NCBI GenBank assembly: GCA_039194995.1
Contig: JBCCVR010000012.1
Location: forward strand, 1-64,000
DNA length: 64,000 bases
Direction: 5' to 3'
DNA from: CCY15215 sp039194995
Lineage (GTDB): Bacteria; Cyanobacteriota; Cyanobacteriia; Cyanobacteriales; Spirulinaceae
In this document: one piece after another, positions 53,573-62,115 of the stretch
How positions within the stretch are numbered: position 1 is the stretch's first letter
Layout of the letters: the number at the start of each line of letters is the position of its first letter
Program-made: the position numbers and the translations under genes
The notes under the pieces: model-generated
What the model saw: the letters and a program-made list of their open reading frames with translations, nothing else
Told to the model about the DNA's origin: nothing
Databases searched by the model: none

Positions 53573-54385
53573 TCATCGGGATTGTTTGAGAGATTCTAAT
53601 AAACTGAGGGGCAGTTGCAATTGATTGAGCCGAGTCTCTTCAATGCCTTGATGCAGGCTCGGGCCGTGATAGTCGCTGCCCCCGGTCATTATCAGCCCCA
53701 ATTTCCGACAGCGTGCCTCTAAATGTTGGCGTTGAGAGGGTGTATGGGAGGGATGATAAACTTCTACCCCCTGCAAACCCCCATCGGTTAATTCTTGTAA
53801 AACTTCCTCGATATCCCCGCCGCGAAAGAGGTAGGGATGGGCCCAAACGGCAATGCCGCCGCAATCTCGCAAGAGTTGAATTCCCTCCCGCGCGCTAAAT
53901 TTTTCGTAGGGAACGTAGGCAGAACCATCATCGTGCAGCCAGCGATCGAAGGCTTCGCGGACGGAATGGGCGTGGCCGGCATCCACCAACGCCCTCGCAA
54001 TATGGGGACGACTGGGAGCAACGCCCGCTCCCAATTCCGGCAGTTGGATGGGATAGCCCAATGCCGCTAATTTGTCCGCGATCGCCTCGGCTCGTCGCTT
54101 GCGGCCTGCTACAAATCTTTGCAAATGAGAAGATAGTTTGTCAGCATCGGGATAAAACCCCAAAAGATGCAGGGAGCGATCGCGATGGACGGTGCTTAAT
54201 TCTACCCCCGGTACGATTTCCACATCGAAGTGACTCGCCGCCTCAAAGGCTTCTTCCCAGCCGCCAAGGGTATCGTGGTCGGTAATGGCTAGGGCGCGCA
54301 CGCCCGCCTGAAAAGCAGCTTTAACTAATGCTGCGGGGGCGAGGGTGCCATCGGAGTAGGTGGTATGGGCGTGCAGTTCGAGCAT
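53573..54385 (-). CDS. PHP domain phosphoesterase
   Basis: A 270-residue PHP-fold metal-dependent phosphoesterase. The motifs are LHAHTTYSDGTLAPAALVKA, ITDHDTLGGW, EIVPGVELS, AVWAHPYLFRGGD and GSDYHGPSLHQG, giving a three-metal site with His and Asp/Glu ligands. The closest characterised group (YciV/RnaAM type) hydrolyses 3',5'-nucleoside bisphosphates and 5'-RNA ends. Length and motifs are complete. Confidence 0.85.
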   Translation of the reverse strand: MLELHAHTTYSDGTLAPAALVKAAFQAGVRALAITDHDTLGGWEEAFEAASHFDVEIVPGVELSTVHRDRSLHLLGFYPDADKLSSHLQRFVAGRKRRAEAIADKLAALGYPIQLPELGAGVAPSRPHIARALVDAGHAHSVREAFDRWLHDDGSAYVPYEKFSAREGIQLLRDCGGIAVWAHPYLFRGGDIEEVLQELTDGGLQGVEVYHPSHTPSQRQHLEARCRKLGLIMTGGSDYHGPSLHQGIEETRLNQLQLPLSLLESLKQSR

Positions 54386-54696
54386 GAGGATTTAACCAAG
54401 AGATACCTGCGTTCGATAATAGCAAGTCAAGCGATCGCGATCGCCTTGCACGCCGATCTCCGTAGGCAAAATATTACGAAAAGATCCTCCGTCAGATATG
54501 ACCGCGATCGTTGTGTAAAATCATTGTTTTTGCATTTTAAAAAAATACGTTTTTTTGTCAGTTTTTATCAGTTTTTATGTATTTTCAAGCCCATTTTATC
54601 TAGCTATATTAAAACCAAATCAAGCCTAGAAATCAGGAAAAATGATTCTATGATTATAAACTGCTATTCCACAGAAGTCCCAAAAAATCCAATTTT

Positions 54697-54924
54697 TTGC
54701 AAACAGAGATCGAGCGATCTGGGCGAGGAATCGAGGTCACACTGATTCCCGAATCGATCGGATTGAATTCTGATTCAATCGCAATTTTCCCGGTCAAGAT
54801 TTCAGCAGGAGAAGAAACGAGCGGTAAAGGAGTTCTTGTTAATTATCGAGTTGAATTGCAAGCAGGACAGACAAAAACTCACTTAGATCGATTTCTCTCG
54901 ATCCAAATATGGCGATCGCTTTGA
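54697..54924 (+). CDS. possible small protein, weak
   Basis: A 75-residue frame with a TTG start: beta-rich sequence LQTEIERSGRGIEVTLIPES, IAIFPVKISAGEETSGKGVL, then VNYRVELQAGQTKTHLDRF. The residues look protein-like (amphipathic strands) but no family or convincing ribosome binding site is seen, and the frame runs upstream to 54640 without an ATG. It could be a fragment of a larger gene. The rest of the 54386-54994 gap is AT-rich and holds no other supported gene. Confidence 0.25.
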   Translation: MQTEIERSGRGIEVTLIPESIGLNSDSIAIFPVKISAGEETSGKGVLVNYRVELQAGQTKTHLDRFLSIQIWRSL

Positions 54925-54994
54925 GACTTCTTTACGTTGTCATGCGATCGCGCCAAATTATGTCAAGTAAATTAACTTTACGATTGAAATAGTC

Positions 54995-56455
54995 ATGCCG
55001 AAGATAATAGAGTTGATGTGGTTGGTAAATTCTTCTCCCGAATTGGGTCAATTTCCCATGAATCCCGATTTTAGCGCATCACCCCAGAGTATTTTAATTG
55101 TCGATAATCACCTCGACGATGCCGAACGCTTATCTTTATTGCTGACGCAACGAGGATATCGCGTGCAGATCGTGCAACAAGGCCAAGAAGCTGTAGAACA
55201 AGTCTTGCACTCAGAACTCGATTTGATTTTGCTCGATGTAGATCTCCCCGACATGAACGGCTACGAACTGTGTCAGCATCTCAAAACCAATTACAAAACG
55301 CAGGAAATTCCCGTTATCTTTCTCAGCAGTCTCGATCGCGTTTGGGATAAAGTCAAAGCCTTTTCCGTGGGAGGACGCGACTATATCATCAAACCCTTTC
55401 ACGATGCAGAAGTCTTGGCTCGCATCGAAAATCAACTGAGCATTCGCAATGCGTTAAAGCTCTTGATGATGCACAATGCGCTCTTAGCTGAAGAGATTAG
55501 CGAACGCCAGCGCATTGAAAAAGAATTACGTCTCTCGGAAGAAAAATTTGCCAAGGCATTCCGCTCTAATCCCAACGCAATTACAATGACTAGACTCAAT
55601 GATGGCCGTCATATCGATGTCAATGAAGCATTTTGTCAAGTCACGGAATATTCCCGCGAAGAAGTCATCGGACATACGGCAGTAGATTTGGGTTTATGGG
55701 TCGAACCCGATTTGCGTACTCAGTTATTCAAACATTTAACAATGTATGGCGTGATTCGCAATTATGAATTTCAGTTTCGCACGAAGTCGGGAGCATTGCG
55801 AACGGCATTACTCTCAGCAGAAATTATTACCATTCACGGCCAAGAATGCTTACTTTCTCTCTCTAACGACATTACCGATCGCGTGCGAGCAGAACATGCT
55901 CTACAAGAAGCAAATGAGGAACTAAAACGTCTCGCTCTTCTCGATGGATTAACCCACGTTACCAATCGACGTTATTTTAATACAGAAATTGCAAAAGTTT
56001 GGAACAATTTAATGTCATCTAATGACTTCCTTTCTTTAATTCTGTGCGATGTGGATTATTTTAAACGCTATAATGACTGTTATGGTCATTTAGCAGGAGA
56101 TGGTTGCTTGCAATGGGTCGCACAAGCGATCGAACAAACCCTTAAAGGCTGCGAGAACTCCAAAGGCGAATACACGCTTTCTCGATACGGGGGCGAAGAG
56201 TTTGCTGGAATCTTACCTTATACCGACGCTCGAACGGCATTAGAAATTGCTAAAAATATTCGTCAAGCTGTCGAAGATTTAAAAATCCCTCATGCTCGTT
56301 CATTTTTGGGAAATTATGTAACTTTAAGTTTGGGAGTCGTTACAACAATTCCTTCCTGTGAATTTTCTCCAGAAGCACTCATCGGCGTAGCAGATTTGGC
56401 ATTATACGAAGCAAAAGAACGAGGACGAAATCAAGTGGTTTCTGAAAATTTTTGA
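54995..56455 (+). CDS. response regulator with PAS and GGDEF domains (diguanylate cyclase)
   Basis: A 486-residue protein. The receiver domain (about 30-145) has SILIVDNHLDDAERLS, the phosphoacceptor in LILLDVDLPDMNGYEL, and KPFHDAEVLARIENQL. A PAS domain spans about 180-300 (FAKAFRSNPNAITMTRLNDG, GHTAVDLGLWVEP). A GGDEF domain (about 320-480) has DGLTHVTNRRYFN and the active-site loop RYGGEEFAGILPY. It makes cyclic di-GMP when phosphorylated. The first ATG (54995) is followed by another at 55058 that would begin 12 residues before the receiver strand; either may be used. No histidine kinase is adjacent. Confidence 0.85.
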   Translation: MPKIIELMWLVNSSPELGQFPMNPDFSASPQSILIVDNHLDDAERLSLLLTQRGYRVQIVQQGQEAVEQVLHSELDLILLDVDLPDMNGYELCQHLKTNYKTQEIPVIFLSSLDRVWDKVKAFSVGGRDYIIKPFHDAEVLARIENQLSIRNALKLLMMHNALLAEEISERQRIEKELRLSEEKFAKAFRSNPNAITMTRLNDGRHIDVNEAFCQVTEYSREEVIGHTAVDLGLWVEPDLRTQLFKHLTMYGVIRNYEFQFRTKSGALRTALLSAEIITIHGQECLLSLSNDITDRVRAEHALQEANEELKRLALLDGLTHVTNRRYFNTEIAKVWNNLMSSNDFLSLILCDVDYFKRYNDCYGHLAGDGCLQWVAQAIEQTLKGCENSKGEYTLSRYGGEEFAGILPYTDARTALEIAKNIRQAVEDLKIPHARSFLGNYVTLSLGVVTTIPSCEFSPEALIGVADLALYEAKERGRNQVVSENF

Positions 56456-56460
56456 TTTTG

Positions 56461-56508
56461 TTGTTTGTTGTTGGCACACTCTCTCTCGATCTCCCCCTCT
56501 TGGGAGCA
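56461..56508. repeat. dispersed repeat, inverted copy flanking a decayed ISAs1 element
   Basis: TTGTTTGTTGTTGG then CTCTCTCGATCTCCCCCTC and TTGGGAGCAGG: the reverse complement of the repeat seen at 42909 and 56883. It abuts the left IS end. Confidence 0.7.
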
Positions 56509-56509
56509 G

Positions 56510-56882
56510 GGCTGTTTCATTGACAATTTGACGATTTACACTCATGGGAACATGCTCTTGAAATTGATGGTTGAGAGAGTTAAATAACTTCGGTTGATTG
56601 GCTTTGACCGCCATTATCACTGTCGATGATTTGCTTGACGGTTTTTTTTGAGCGTGCAAGGCATCAAAACTGAAACAAACTCCTTTTAAATTCAGCGCTT
56701 CCAACAAGTTTTGCACCACAACAATTTCACTCTCCCTGCCGTTGTGCATCGGTTGCACTCCCACGGCTACTCCTTGTTGAATGCTAAATGCCGAGACCAC
56801 ACTCACAAAATCTTGATAAGATTGAGCGTAGTCTTTGACATTCGCTTTCATTATCATTTTTCTCTGACCGATGAAACAGCCT
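56510..56882 (-). mobile_element. decayed ISAs1-type element A
   Basis: About 370 bp bounded by GGCTGTTTCATTG on the left and its inverse ATGAAACAGCC on the right (to 56882). The minus strand encodes joined pieces of an ISAs1 transposase: DYAQSYQDFVSVVSAFSIQQ, VVVQNLLEALNLKG and VIMAVKANQPKLFNSLNHQF. This matches a short central part; more than half of the protein is missing. It lies directly upstream of coaE and has lost function. Confidence 0.8.
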
Positions 56883-57512
56883 TGCTCCCAAGAGGGAGAG
56901 AGCAAACAACAACCAATAACCAATAATATTTATCGTATTGGTTTAACAGGAGGAATTAGCACGGGAAAAACAACCGTTTCTCGCTATCTCGATCGCGTGC
57001 ATCACCTTCCCATTCTCGATGCTGATATTTATGCCAGAGAAGCCGTCAATCGCAATTCTCCCATCCTCGATCGCATCGCACAACGCTACGGTGCAGAGAT
57101 TCTCCTTCGAGATCGGAGTCTCCATCGCAAAAAACTCGGTGAAATTGTTTTTACCCATCCCGATGAAAAAAAGTGGTTGGAAACGCAAATTCACCCTTAT
57201 GTCCGCGATCGCTTTGTGGCAGAATTAGCAACTCTTCGCGCTACAATCGCCGTATTGGTTATCCCTCTCCTATTTGAATCAGAGATGACGAATTTTGTCA
57301 ATAGTATTTGGGTGGTTTCTTGTTCTCCCGAACAACAACTGCAACGTTTGCGCGATCGCGACGGACTTTCCTTAGAACAATCACGATCGCGCATCGATAG
57401 CCAAATGCCTCTCTCACAGAAAGTTGCAGCAGCTAATATCGTGTTAGATAATTCTTCGACGGTCGAAAATTTACTGCACCAAGTCGATACAGCCTTAAAA
57501 TTGATACAATAA
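56871..57512 (+). CDS. coaE: dephospho-CoA kinase with repeat-derived N-terminus
   Basis: A 213-residue protein for the last step of CoA synthesis. P-loop IGLTGGISTGKTTVSRYLDR, then LDADIYAREAVNR, RKKLGEIVFTHPDEKKWLE, IHPYVRDRFVAEL and VLVIPLLFES are all conserved. The first about 20 residues (MKQPCSQEGESKQQPITNNI) are encoded by the right end of the decayed ISAs1 element and a dispersed repeat copy. No other in-frame ATG precedes the P-loop, so the start at 56871 sits within the IS inverted repeat unless a non-ATG codon is used. In many cyanobacteria CoaE starts only a few residues before IGLTGG. Confidence 0.88.
   Translation: MKQPCSQEGESKQQPITNNIYRIGLTGGISTGKTTVSRYLDRVHHLPILDADIYAREAVNRNSPILDRIAQRYGAEILLRDRSLHRKKLGEIVFTHPDEKKWLETQIHPYVRDRFVAELATLRATIAVLVIPLLFESEMTNFVNSIWVVSCSPEQQLQRLRDRDGLSLEQSRSRIDSQMPLSQKVAAANIVLDNSSTVENLLHQVDTALKLIQ
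56883..56928. repeat. dispersed repeat copy in the coaE 5' end
   Basis: TTGCTCCCAAGAGGGAGAG then AGCAAACAACAACCAATAACC and AATAAT, in forward orientation after the right IS end and overlapping the first coaE codons. Confidence 0.75.
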
Positions 57513-57585
57513 ACCGATTAGAGACAATGCACTCACAATTTGCTAGAGGTCGAAGTCAATCACCGATCGCCGATCGCCAAAAACA

Positions 57586-58632
57586 ATGAAAAAACTTGTT
57601 TCTTTTTCCAAAGAACCTTTACAAATTGCTCAAACCGCTCGAGAAGGACAGACCTCAGAGCGATCGGAGGTACAGCCATCAGGTTTTTCCAACACCAGTA
57701 ATAATTATTTAAGTTTAGCGTTTTTGTCTATTTTTATCTTTTTATTTCTTGGTTTTCTTTTGTTCAAGAAAAAAAGCCAAGAAGTCAGACTATCGATATT
57801 TGCCAGTTTGTTTCTAGGCTGTTTATTAGCGATTTATACATCAATTCAAATCTCAGCCCAATCCTTAATTGGAAGACAGAAAGAGACAGAAAGCAATGAA
57901 CTTGAACAAGAGCCGATTGTAACTCAGATTGATACAACAAAGTCCAGCAATTTCGAAGATAAGGAAGCAAATAAGACGAATAATAATGAAACAAAAAAAA
58001 AGTCTTTAAACAAGCAAGAAGAAAATTCCCCAAAAAACAATTCAGATCGAAAAGAGACAATAACAGCAGAAGCAAAAGATCCCGAAAAGGATGATGACAA
58101 AAAAGTAGAGGACGAGGAGAAGTCCCGAAAGACTTTAGAAGATAAACAAATAGAAAAGCCAGCAAATAATAATCCTAATATTTCTCGTACTCCAGTATCT
58201 CAAAGTCAAAACTTAGGACAATCTTCTTCTCAAACTGTAACTTCGCCTCAGAATCGTATTGTTAGCACGACAGGAACGAGTAATTTTTCGACAACAAATC
58301 AAATCAATTCGCTTGCTTCTACACAACCTTCTCGCGATCGCAGCATTTCTGCAAATGTGCAAACCTCATTATTTCGCCCCATCCTCAAACTTGGCGATCG
58401 TGGTTTTGATGTCACCCTGTTGCAAACTATACTCAATGAATTGGGCTATTATACCTTGAGTATTGACGGCGATTATGGTTATTCCACAGAACTTGCCGTC
58501 CAAAACTTCCAGCAACAAAATAATTTGCTCGCTGATGGGATTGTGGGTTTTAGTACCTGCAATATTCTCCGAGTCAAGAGCAAGAATACAGAAATACAAT
58601 GTAGTTCTCAACAACTAACAACCAGCAACTAA
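57586..58632 (+). CDS. membrane-anchored protein with C-terminal peptidoglycan-binding domain
   Basis: A 348-residue protein. It has two hydrophobic segments near 40-62 (YLSLAFLSIFIFLFLGFLLF) and 70-92, then a long polar region (about 100-240; rich in E, K, N, S and T) and a C-terminal PG_binding_1 domain (about 275-335; LKLGDRGFDVTLLQTILNEL, GYYTLSIDGDYGYSTELAVQ, NFQQQNNLLADGIVG). It probably bridges the inner membrane and peptidoglycan. The 3' end meets the repeat at 58636. It starts 73 bp after coaE, same strand. Confidence 0.75.
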   Translation: MKKLVSFSKEPLQIAQTAREGQTSERSEVQPSGFSNTSNNYLSLAFLSIFIFLFLGFLLFKKKSQEVRLSIFASLFLGCLLAIYTSIQISAQSLIGRQKETESNELEQEPIVTQIDTTKSSNFEDKEANKTNNNETKKKSLNKQEENSPKNNSDRKETITAEAKDPEKDDDKKVEDEEKSRKTLEDKQIEKPANNNPNISRTPVSQSQNLGQSSSQTVTSPQNRIVSTTGTSNFSTTNQINSLASTQPSRDRSISANVQTSLFRPILKLGDRGFDVTLLQTILNELGYYTLSIDGDYGYSTELAVQNFQQQNNLLADGIVGFSTCNILRVKSKNTEIQCSSQQLTTSN

Positions 58633-58635
58633 ATC

Positions 58636-58669
58636 CCAACCCACCCCCCAACCCTCTCTTGGGAGCCAA
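58636..58669. repeat. dispersed repeat copy, left flank of ISAs1 element B
   Basis: CCCAACCCACCCCCCAACCC then TCTCTTGGGAGCCAAG, next to the left IS end. The palindrome arm is in the reverse sense compared with the 42909 copy. Confidence 0.7.
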
Positions 58670-59336
58670 GGCTGTTTCATTGAAAAAAGGAAAATAAACG
58701 ATGCACATCATGAGACAGATGGCGAAGTCCTTTAGTAAGAGAAGCAAAACCATGAAGACGAAAGAGATTAAGGACAATCGTTCGTAAAATGGCAAAATTG
58801 ACCGGAGCTTGTCCATCACATAAAGGTGCAGTATCCTCTTGTAGAATGACATCTTTAGGCCAATGCAACCGATTTTCAATATGCCAATGTTGACGAATTT
58901 GTTGGGCAAATCCCGTTGCATTGAAAGTCAGAGAACTAGGGGTCAATGTCATCTGTCGCCTCCAAAACACTCACTGTTCTCTGAGTGTAGCGATCGCGGG
59001 TTTTTTCGGTTTGACGATTTACACTCATGGGAACATGCTCTTGAAATTGATGGTTGAGAGAGTTAAATAACTTCGGTTGATTGGCTTTGACCGCCATTAG
59101 ATAGTCATTATCACTGTCGATGATTTGCTTGACGGTTTTTTTTGAGCGTGCAAGGCATCAAAACTGAAACAAACTCCTTTTAAATTCAGCGCTTCCAACA
59201 AGTAAAGTTAATCCTGACCATTGCTCGTCGAATGGTTGAATAAGAGGGTAATCTCTCACTCGATAGTTTCATCAACTTCAACAACACTTTTTGATGTCGT
59301 TTTCATTATCATTTTTCTCTGACCGATGAAACAGCC
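58670..59336 (-). mobile_element. decayed ISAs1-type element B
   Basis: About 670 bp between GGCTGTTTCATTG and GATGAAACAGCC. The minus strand encodes the C-terminal transposase part (GFAQQIRQHWHIENRLHWPK, DGQAPVNFAILRTIVLNLFR) and, further upstream, the VKANQPKLFNSLNHQFQEHV segment and the N-terminal MKTTSKSVVEVDETIE stretch, with gaps and frame breaks. It shares long identical stretches with element A, so both derive from one master IS. Non-functional. Confidence 0.8.
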
Positions 59337-59369
59337 CTGCTCCCAAGAGGGGGTTGGGGGGTGGGTTTG
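59337..59369. repeat. dispersed repeat copy, right flank of ISAs1 element B
   Basis: CTGCTCCCAAGAGGGGGTTG then GGGGGGTGGGTTTG. It is the inverse of the left-flank copy, so the element sits in an inverted repeat of about 40 bp. Confidence 0.7.
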
Positions 59370-59407
59370 TTTTTGTTGCTGGTCGTTCATTTTGATCGCC
59401 TCGATCG

Positions 59408-60256
59408 CTAACTTGTCAAATCTTGTCGGCGAAATAATAACCACGTTGCGATCGCAAAAATAAAAAGCCAAATGGTCAGACCAAAAGCAGCTACATTGGG
59501 ATCGACAAATAGTTGCCTGAACTCTTCTATTCTTTCTTCAGGAATATTATCGGGTGGTGTGGCAATCAAAAATTGTGCGAGTTGGAAAGGTAAATAAAGG
59601 GTCAGTCGAGAAAGGGGTTCGCCAGTAATTCTCCCAGCCGTGGTGAGAACGGGTTCGAGAATAAAAACATACAATAAAGTAATCGTGTTAGTTATGGCAA
59701 GAGACCGGGTTAAGATGGCGATGGGAAAGGCGATCGCAATACAGGGCAAGATTGCTAAAAAGACCCGCGTGCCTTGCAAGAAAAGCCTGCCAATTTCTGC
59801 AGTTTTGACTTCTCCTCCCATCGGAATCGTTAAAGGAATCCCAAATATCAACCCCAAAACCAGAGAAACTAGAACAAATAATAATGCGATCGCGGTGAGG
59901 GCAGTAAATTTAGCTTGTAAAAGTTGCGTGCGACTGACACCGTGGCTCAAGTATAAATGGAGAGTACGCCATTGATATTCGGAAGTTGCGATCGCGGCTG
60001 TTAAAATCAATAGAGAAAGTCCCCCCAGACTCATGGCTAAACCGAGGGCAAGTTCTCCTCCTGCCGTCCCTGCAAGGTTCTCTTGAAAAAAGAGTTTCGT
60101 TCTCGGGTCGTCAGCGAGTTCAAAAGCAAATAATCCCCCAAGGAAGACAAAGATAATTAGTCCGACAAACAATCCAAACAAAAATAAAAATAGAGGTCGC
60201 TTGACAATTTTTTCGAGTTCAACTAAAGCTAAATTCCAAAACACGAAACTATCCAC
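59408..60256 (-). CDS. ABC-2 type transporter permease
   Basis: A 282-residue protein with about six membrane helices, a large extracytoplasmic loop after helix 1 (LADDPRTKLFFQENLAGTAG) and the ABC-2 motif ATSEYQWRTLHLYLSHGVSR followed by TQLLQAKFTALTAIALLFVL. It would be the membrane half of an exporter or a gliding/NosY-like system. No ATPase gene adjoins it in the window, so its partner must be encoded elsewhere. The GTG at 60256 is chosen over a TTG three bases upstream; start uncertain. Confidence 0.7.
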   Translation of the reverse strand: MDSFVFWNLALVELEKIVKRPLFLFLFGLFVGLIIFVFLGGLFAFELADDPRTKLFFQENLAGTAGGELALGLAMSLGGLSLLILTAAIATSEYQWRTLHLYLSHGVSRTQLLQAKFTALTAIALLFVLVSLVLGLIFGIPLTIPMGGEVKTAEIGRLFLQGTRVFLAILPCIAIAFPIAILTRSLAITNTITLLYVFILEPVLTTAGRITGEPLSRLTLYLPFQLAQFLIATPPDNIPEERIEEFRQLFVDPNVAAFGLTIWLFIFAIATWLLFRRQDLTS

Positions 60257-60329
60257 CAATACCCAACAGATAACAGTTAAACGTAAATTAGTCTAAAATA
60301 CAAGAGGAAACGAACATCAGCCACCAAAA

Positions 60330-60384
60330 ACCCACCCCCCAACCCCCTCCCAAGAGAGGGAGAGTAACCAATAACTAATAACCA
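60330..60384. repeat. dispersed repeat copy before the sbcD-like gene
   Basis: ACCCACCCCCCAACCCCCTC, CCAAGAGAGGGAGAG, then TAACCAATAACTAATAACC, directly upstream of the ATG of the nuclease gene. Confidence 0.85.
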
Positions 60385-60392
60385 AAAAAAAT

Positions 60393-61673
60393 ATGATTAA
60401 AATTTTACACCTTTCTGATATTCACATCGGCAGCAGTTTTACCCACGGTCGCATCAATCCAGAAACGGGTTTAAATACGCGCTTGGAAGATTTTGTTAGG
60501 ACTCTCGGATACTGTATCGATCGCGCCATTGAAGAAGCAGATCTGGTACTTTTTGGGGGCGATGCCTTTCCCGATGCAACCCCGCCGCCTTACGTGCAAC
60601 AAGCCTTTGCACGTCAATTTCATCGCCTTGCCGCTGCTAATATTCCCACAATTTTATTGGTGGGAAATCACGATTTACATTCTCAAGGGACGGGAGGGGC
60701 AAGTTTATCGATTTATCGCACTTTAGCCGTTCCCGGATTTATCGTGGGAGATTCCATCGAAACCTACCGCATTCAAACGAAAAACGGCGATATTCAGGTG
60801 ATCACTTTGCCTTGGCTGACGCGATCGACTTTATTAACTCGTCCGGAGACAGAAGGGCGATCGATGGCAGAAGTGAATACCATGTTAATCAATCGCTTAA
60901 ATCCAGTTTTAGAGGGGGAAATTCGCAAACTCGATCCGGATTTGCCGACGGTATTATTAGGACATTTGATGGCAGATCGGGCAAATTTAGGAGCAGAACG
61001 TTTTCTAGCCGTGGGGAAAGGATTTACTCTACCCATGTCTATATTAACCCGGGAAGAGTTTGATTATGTCGCCCTTGGTCACGTTCACAAACATCAAAAT
61101 CTCAATCCTTCTAACGATCCACCCGTAATTTATCCGGGGAGTATCGAACGGGTTGATTTTAGTGAAGAAAAAGAAGATAAAGGCTATGTTTTAATTGACA
61201 TCAATAAAGGAAAAGTAGAATGGGAGTTTTGTCCCGTTCCCGCCCGCCCGTTTTGTACGATTAATGTTGATGTTTCCGAAGCAGACGATCCGACGGAAAC
61301 AATCTTGAGAACGATCGCAAAACGAGACTTTGAAGATGCTGTGGTTCGCTTAATTTATAAATTGCGTTCCGATCAAATTGAAGAAATTGAAACGAAAAGG
61401 ATTCAACAAGCATTAAAAATCGCTCATACCCATACGATTACACCAGAATTAGTCAGCCAGCTTGCTCGCCCTCGCTTGCCAGAATTGGGGGCAAATAATA
61501 GCCTCGATCCCCTAGAAGCCTTACAAACTTATTTGGGGAATCGCGAAGATTTAAAGGAATTATCCTCGGAGATGATCGATGCAGCAGAACGGCTCTTAAA
61601 TGGCGAGGAAATTGATTTTAATCTCGATAGCGATCGCACAGAAGTTCAAGAAAATCAACTCAGTTTACTATAA
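60393..61673 (+). CDS. SbcD/Mre11-like DNA repair exonuclease
   Basis: A 426-residue calcineurin-like phosphoesterase of the SbcCD/Mre11 type. Metal-binding motifs: ILHLSDIHIGSSFTHG, LVLFGGDAFPDATPP, ILLVGNHDLHSQGTGG, LLGHLMADRANLGAERFL and YVALGHVHKHQNLNPSNDP. It would cut DNA ends and hairpins with an SbcC-like ATPase. No sbcC is next to it. The C-terminal 100 residues (capping domain) end with acidic DSDRTEVQENQLSLL. The gene follows a dispersed repeat and precedes a cluster of palindromic repeats. Confidence 0.85.
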   Translation: MIKILHLSDIHIGSSFTHGRINPETGLNTRLEDFVRTLGYCIDRAIEEADLVLFGGDAFPDATPPPYVQQAFARQFHRLAAANIPTILLVGNHDLHSQGTGGASLSIYRTLAVPGFIVGDSIETYRIQTKNGDIQVITLPWLTRSTLLTRPETEGRSMAEVNTMLINRLNPVLEGEIRKLDPDLPTVLLGHLMADRANLGAERFLAVGKGFTLPMSILTREEFDYVALGHVHKHQNLNPSNDPPVIYPGSIERVDFSEEKEDKGYVLIDINKGKVEWEFCPVPARPFCTINVDVSEADDPTETILRTIAKRDFEDAVVRLIYKLRSDQIEEIETKRIQQALKIAHTHTITPELVSQLARPRLPELGANNSLDPLEALQTYLGNREDLKELSSEMIDAAERLLNGEEIDFNLDSDRTEVQENQLSLL

Positions 61674-61753
61674 AAGCCCTGTTACGCTATAGCAAATCCA
61701 TTTGAGTTATAAACAAATTGATACCTAACAAAATTTTCATATCTAGGTGTGGA

Positions 61754-61803
61754 ACTGGCATCGACCCCCCTATTCCCCCCAAAGGGGGGAGCAAGATGCC
61801 AGT
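61754..61803. repeat. 50-bp nested palindrome
   Basis: ACTGGCATC at 61754-61762 pairs with GATGCCAGT at 61795-61803; inside lies CCCCCC, AAA, GGGGGG. It could form a long hairpin at the 3' side of the nuclease gene. Function (terminator or REP-like) unknown. Confidence 0.7.
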
Positions 61804-61819
61804 GTTTGAGAAAATTAGA

Positions 61820-61838
61820 AACAGGCTTCCAGCCTGTT
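61820..61838. repeat. short perfect inverted repeat
   Basis: AACAGGCT, TCC, AGCCTGTT: eight-bp arms with a three-nt loop, of a type often dispersed in cyanobacterial genomes. Confidence 0.6.
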
Positions 61839-61878
61839 CCACTCGCTTACAATTCATTTAGGTTTGCCATATCACAAC

Positions 61879-61904
61879 AAACCATCAGATTACACTGATG
61901 GTTT
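61879..61904. repeat. third short inverted repeat, followed by CTCTGTGT repeats
   Basis: AAACCATCAG, ATTACA, CTGATGGTTT (10-bp arms). It is followed by TCTCTGTGTCCCTCTGTGTC, which is a known dispersed-repeat style. The whole 61674-62115 stretch (442 bp) has no supported gene; a minus-strand frame across it encodes only repeat-derived NHRDTEGHREE. Confidence 0.6.
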
Positions 61905-62115
61905 AGGAAATTTCTCCTCTCTGTGTCCCTCTGTGTCTCTGTGGTTCAAAAGCAAACAATCCCGCAAAAATTTTTGCAAAATGTCCCGATGGCTTGGGTA
62001 AGGAGAGAAAAGAGTAATGGTAGATGCACCCTGATTGGCAATCCCTAATTCATCGGAAGGTGACTTAGGGATTTTTTTCTCTAAAACCAAAGCCGATCCC
62101 AAGGCATTTCCCTTT

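Noticed and set aside
61890..62102. 70-codon minus-strand frame in the repeat cluster
   Set aside because: Its sequence is dominated by dispersed repeat translation (NHRDTEGHREE).
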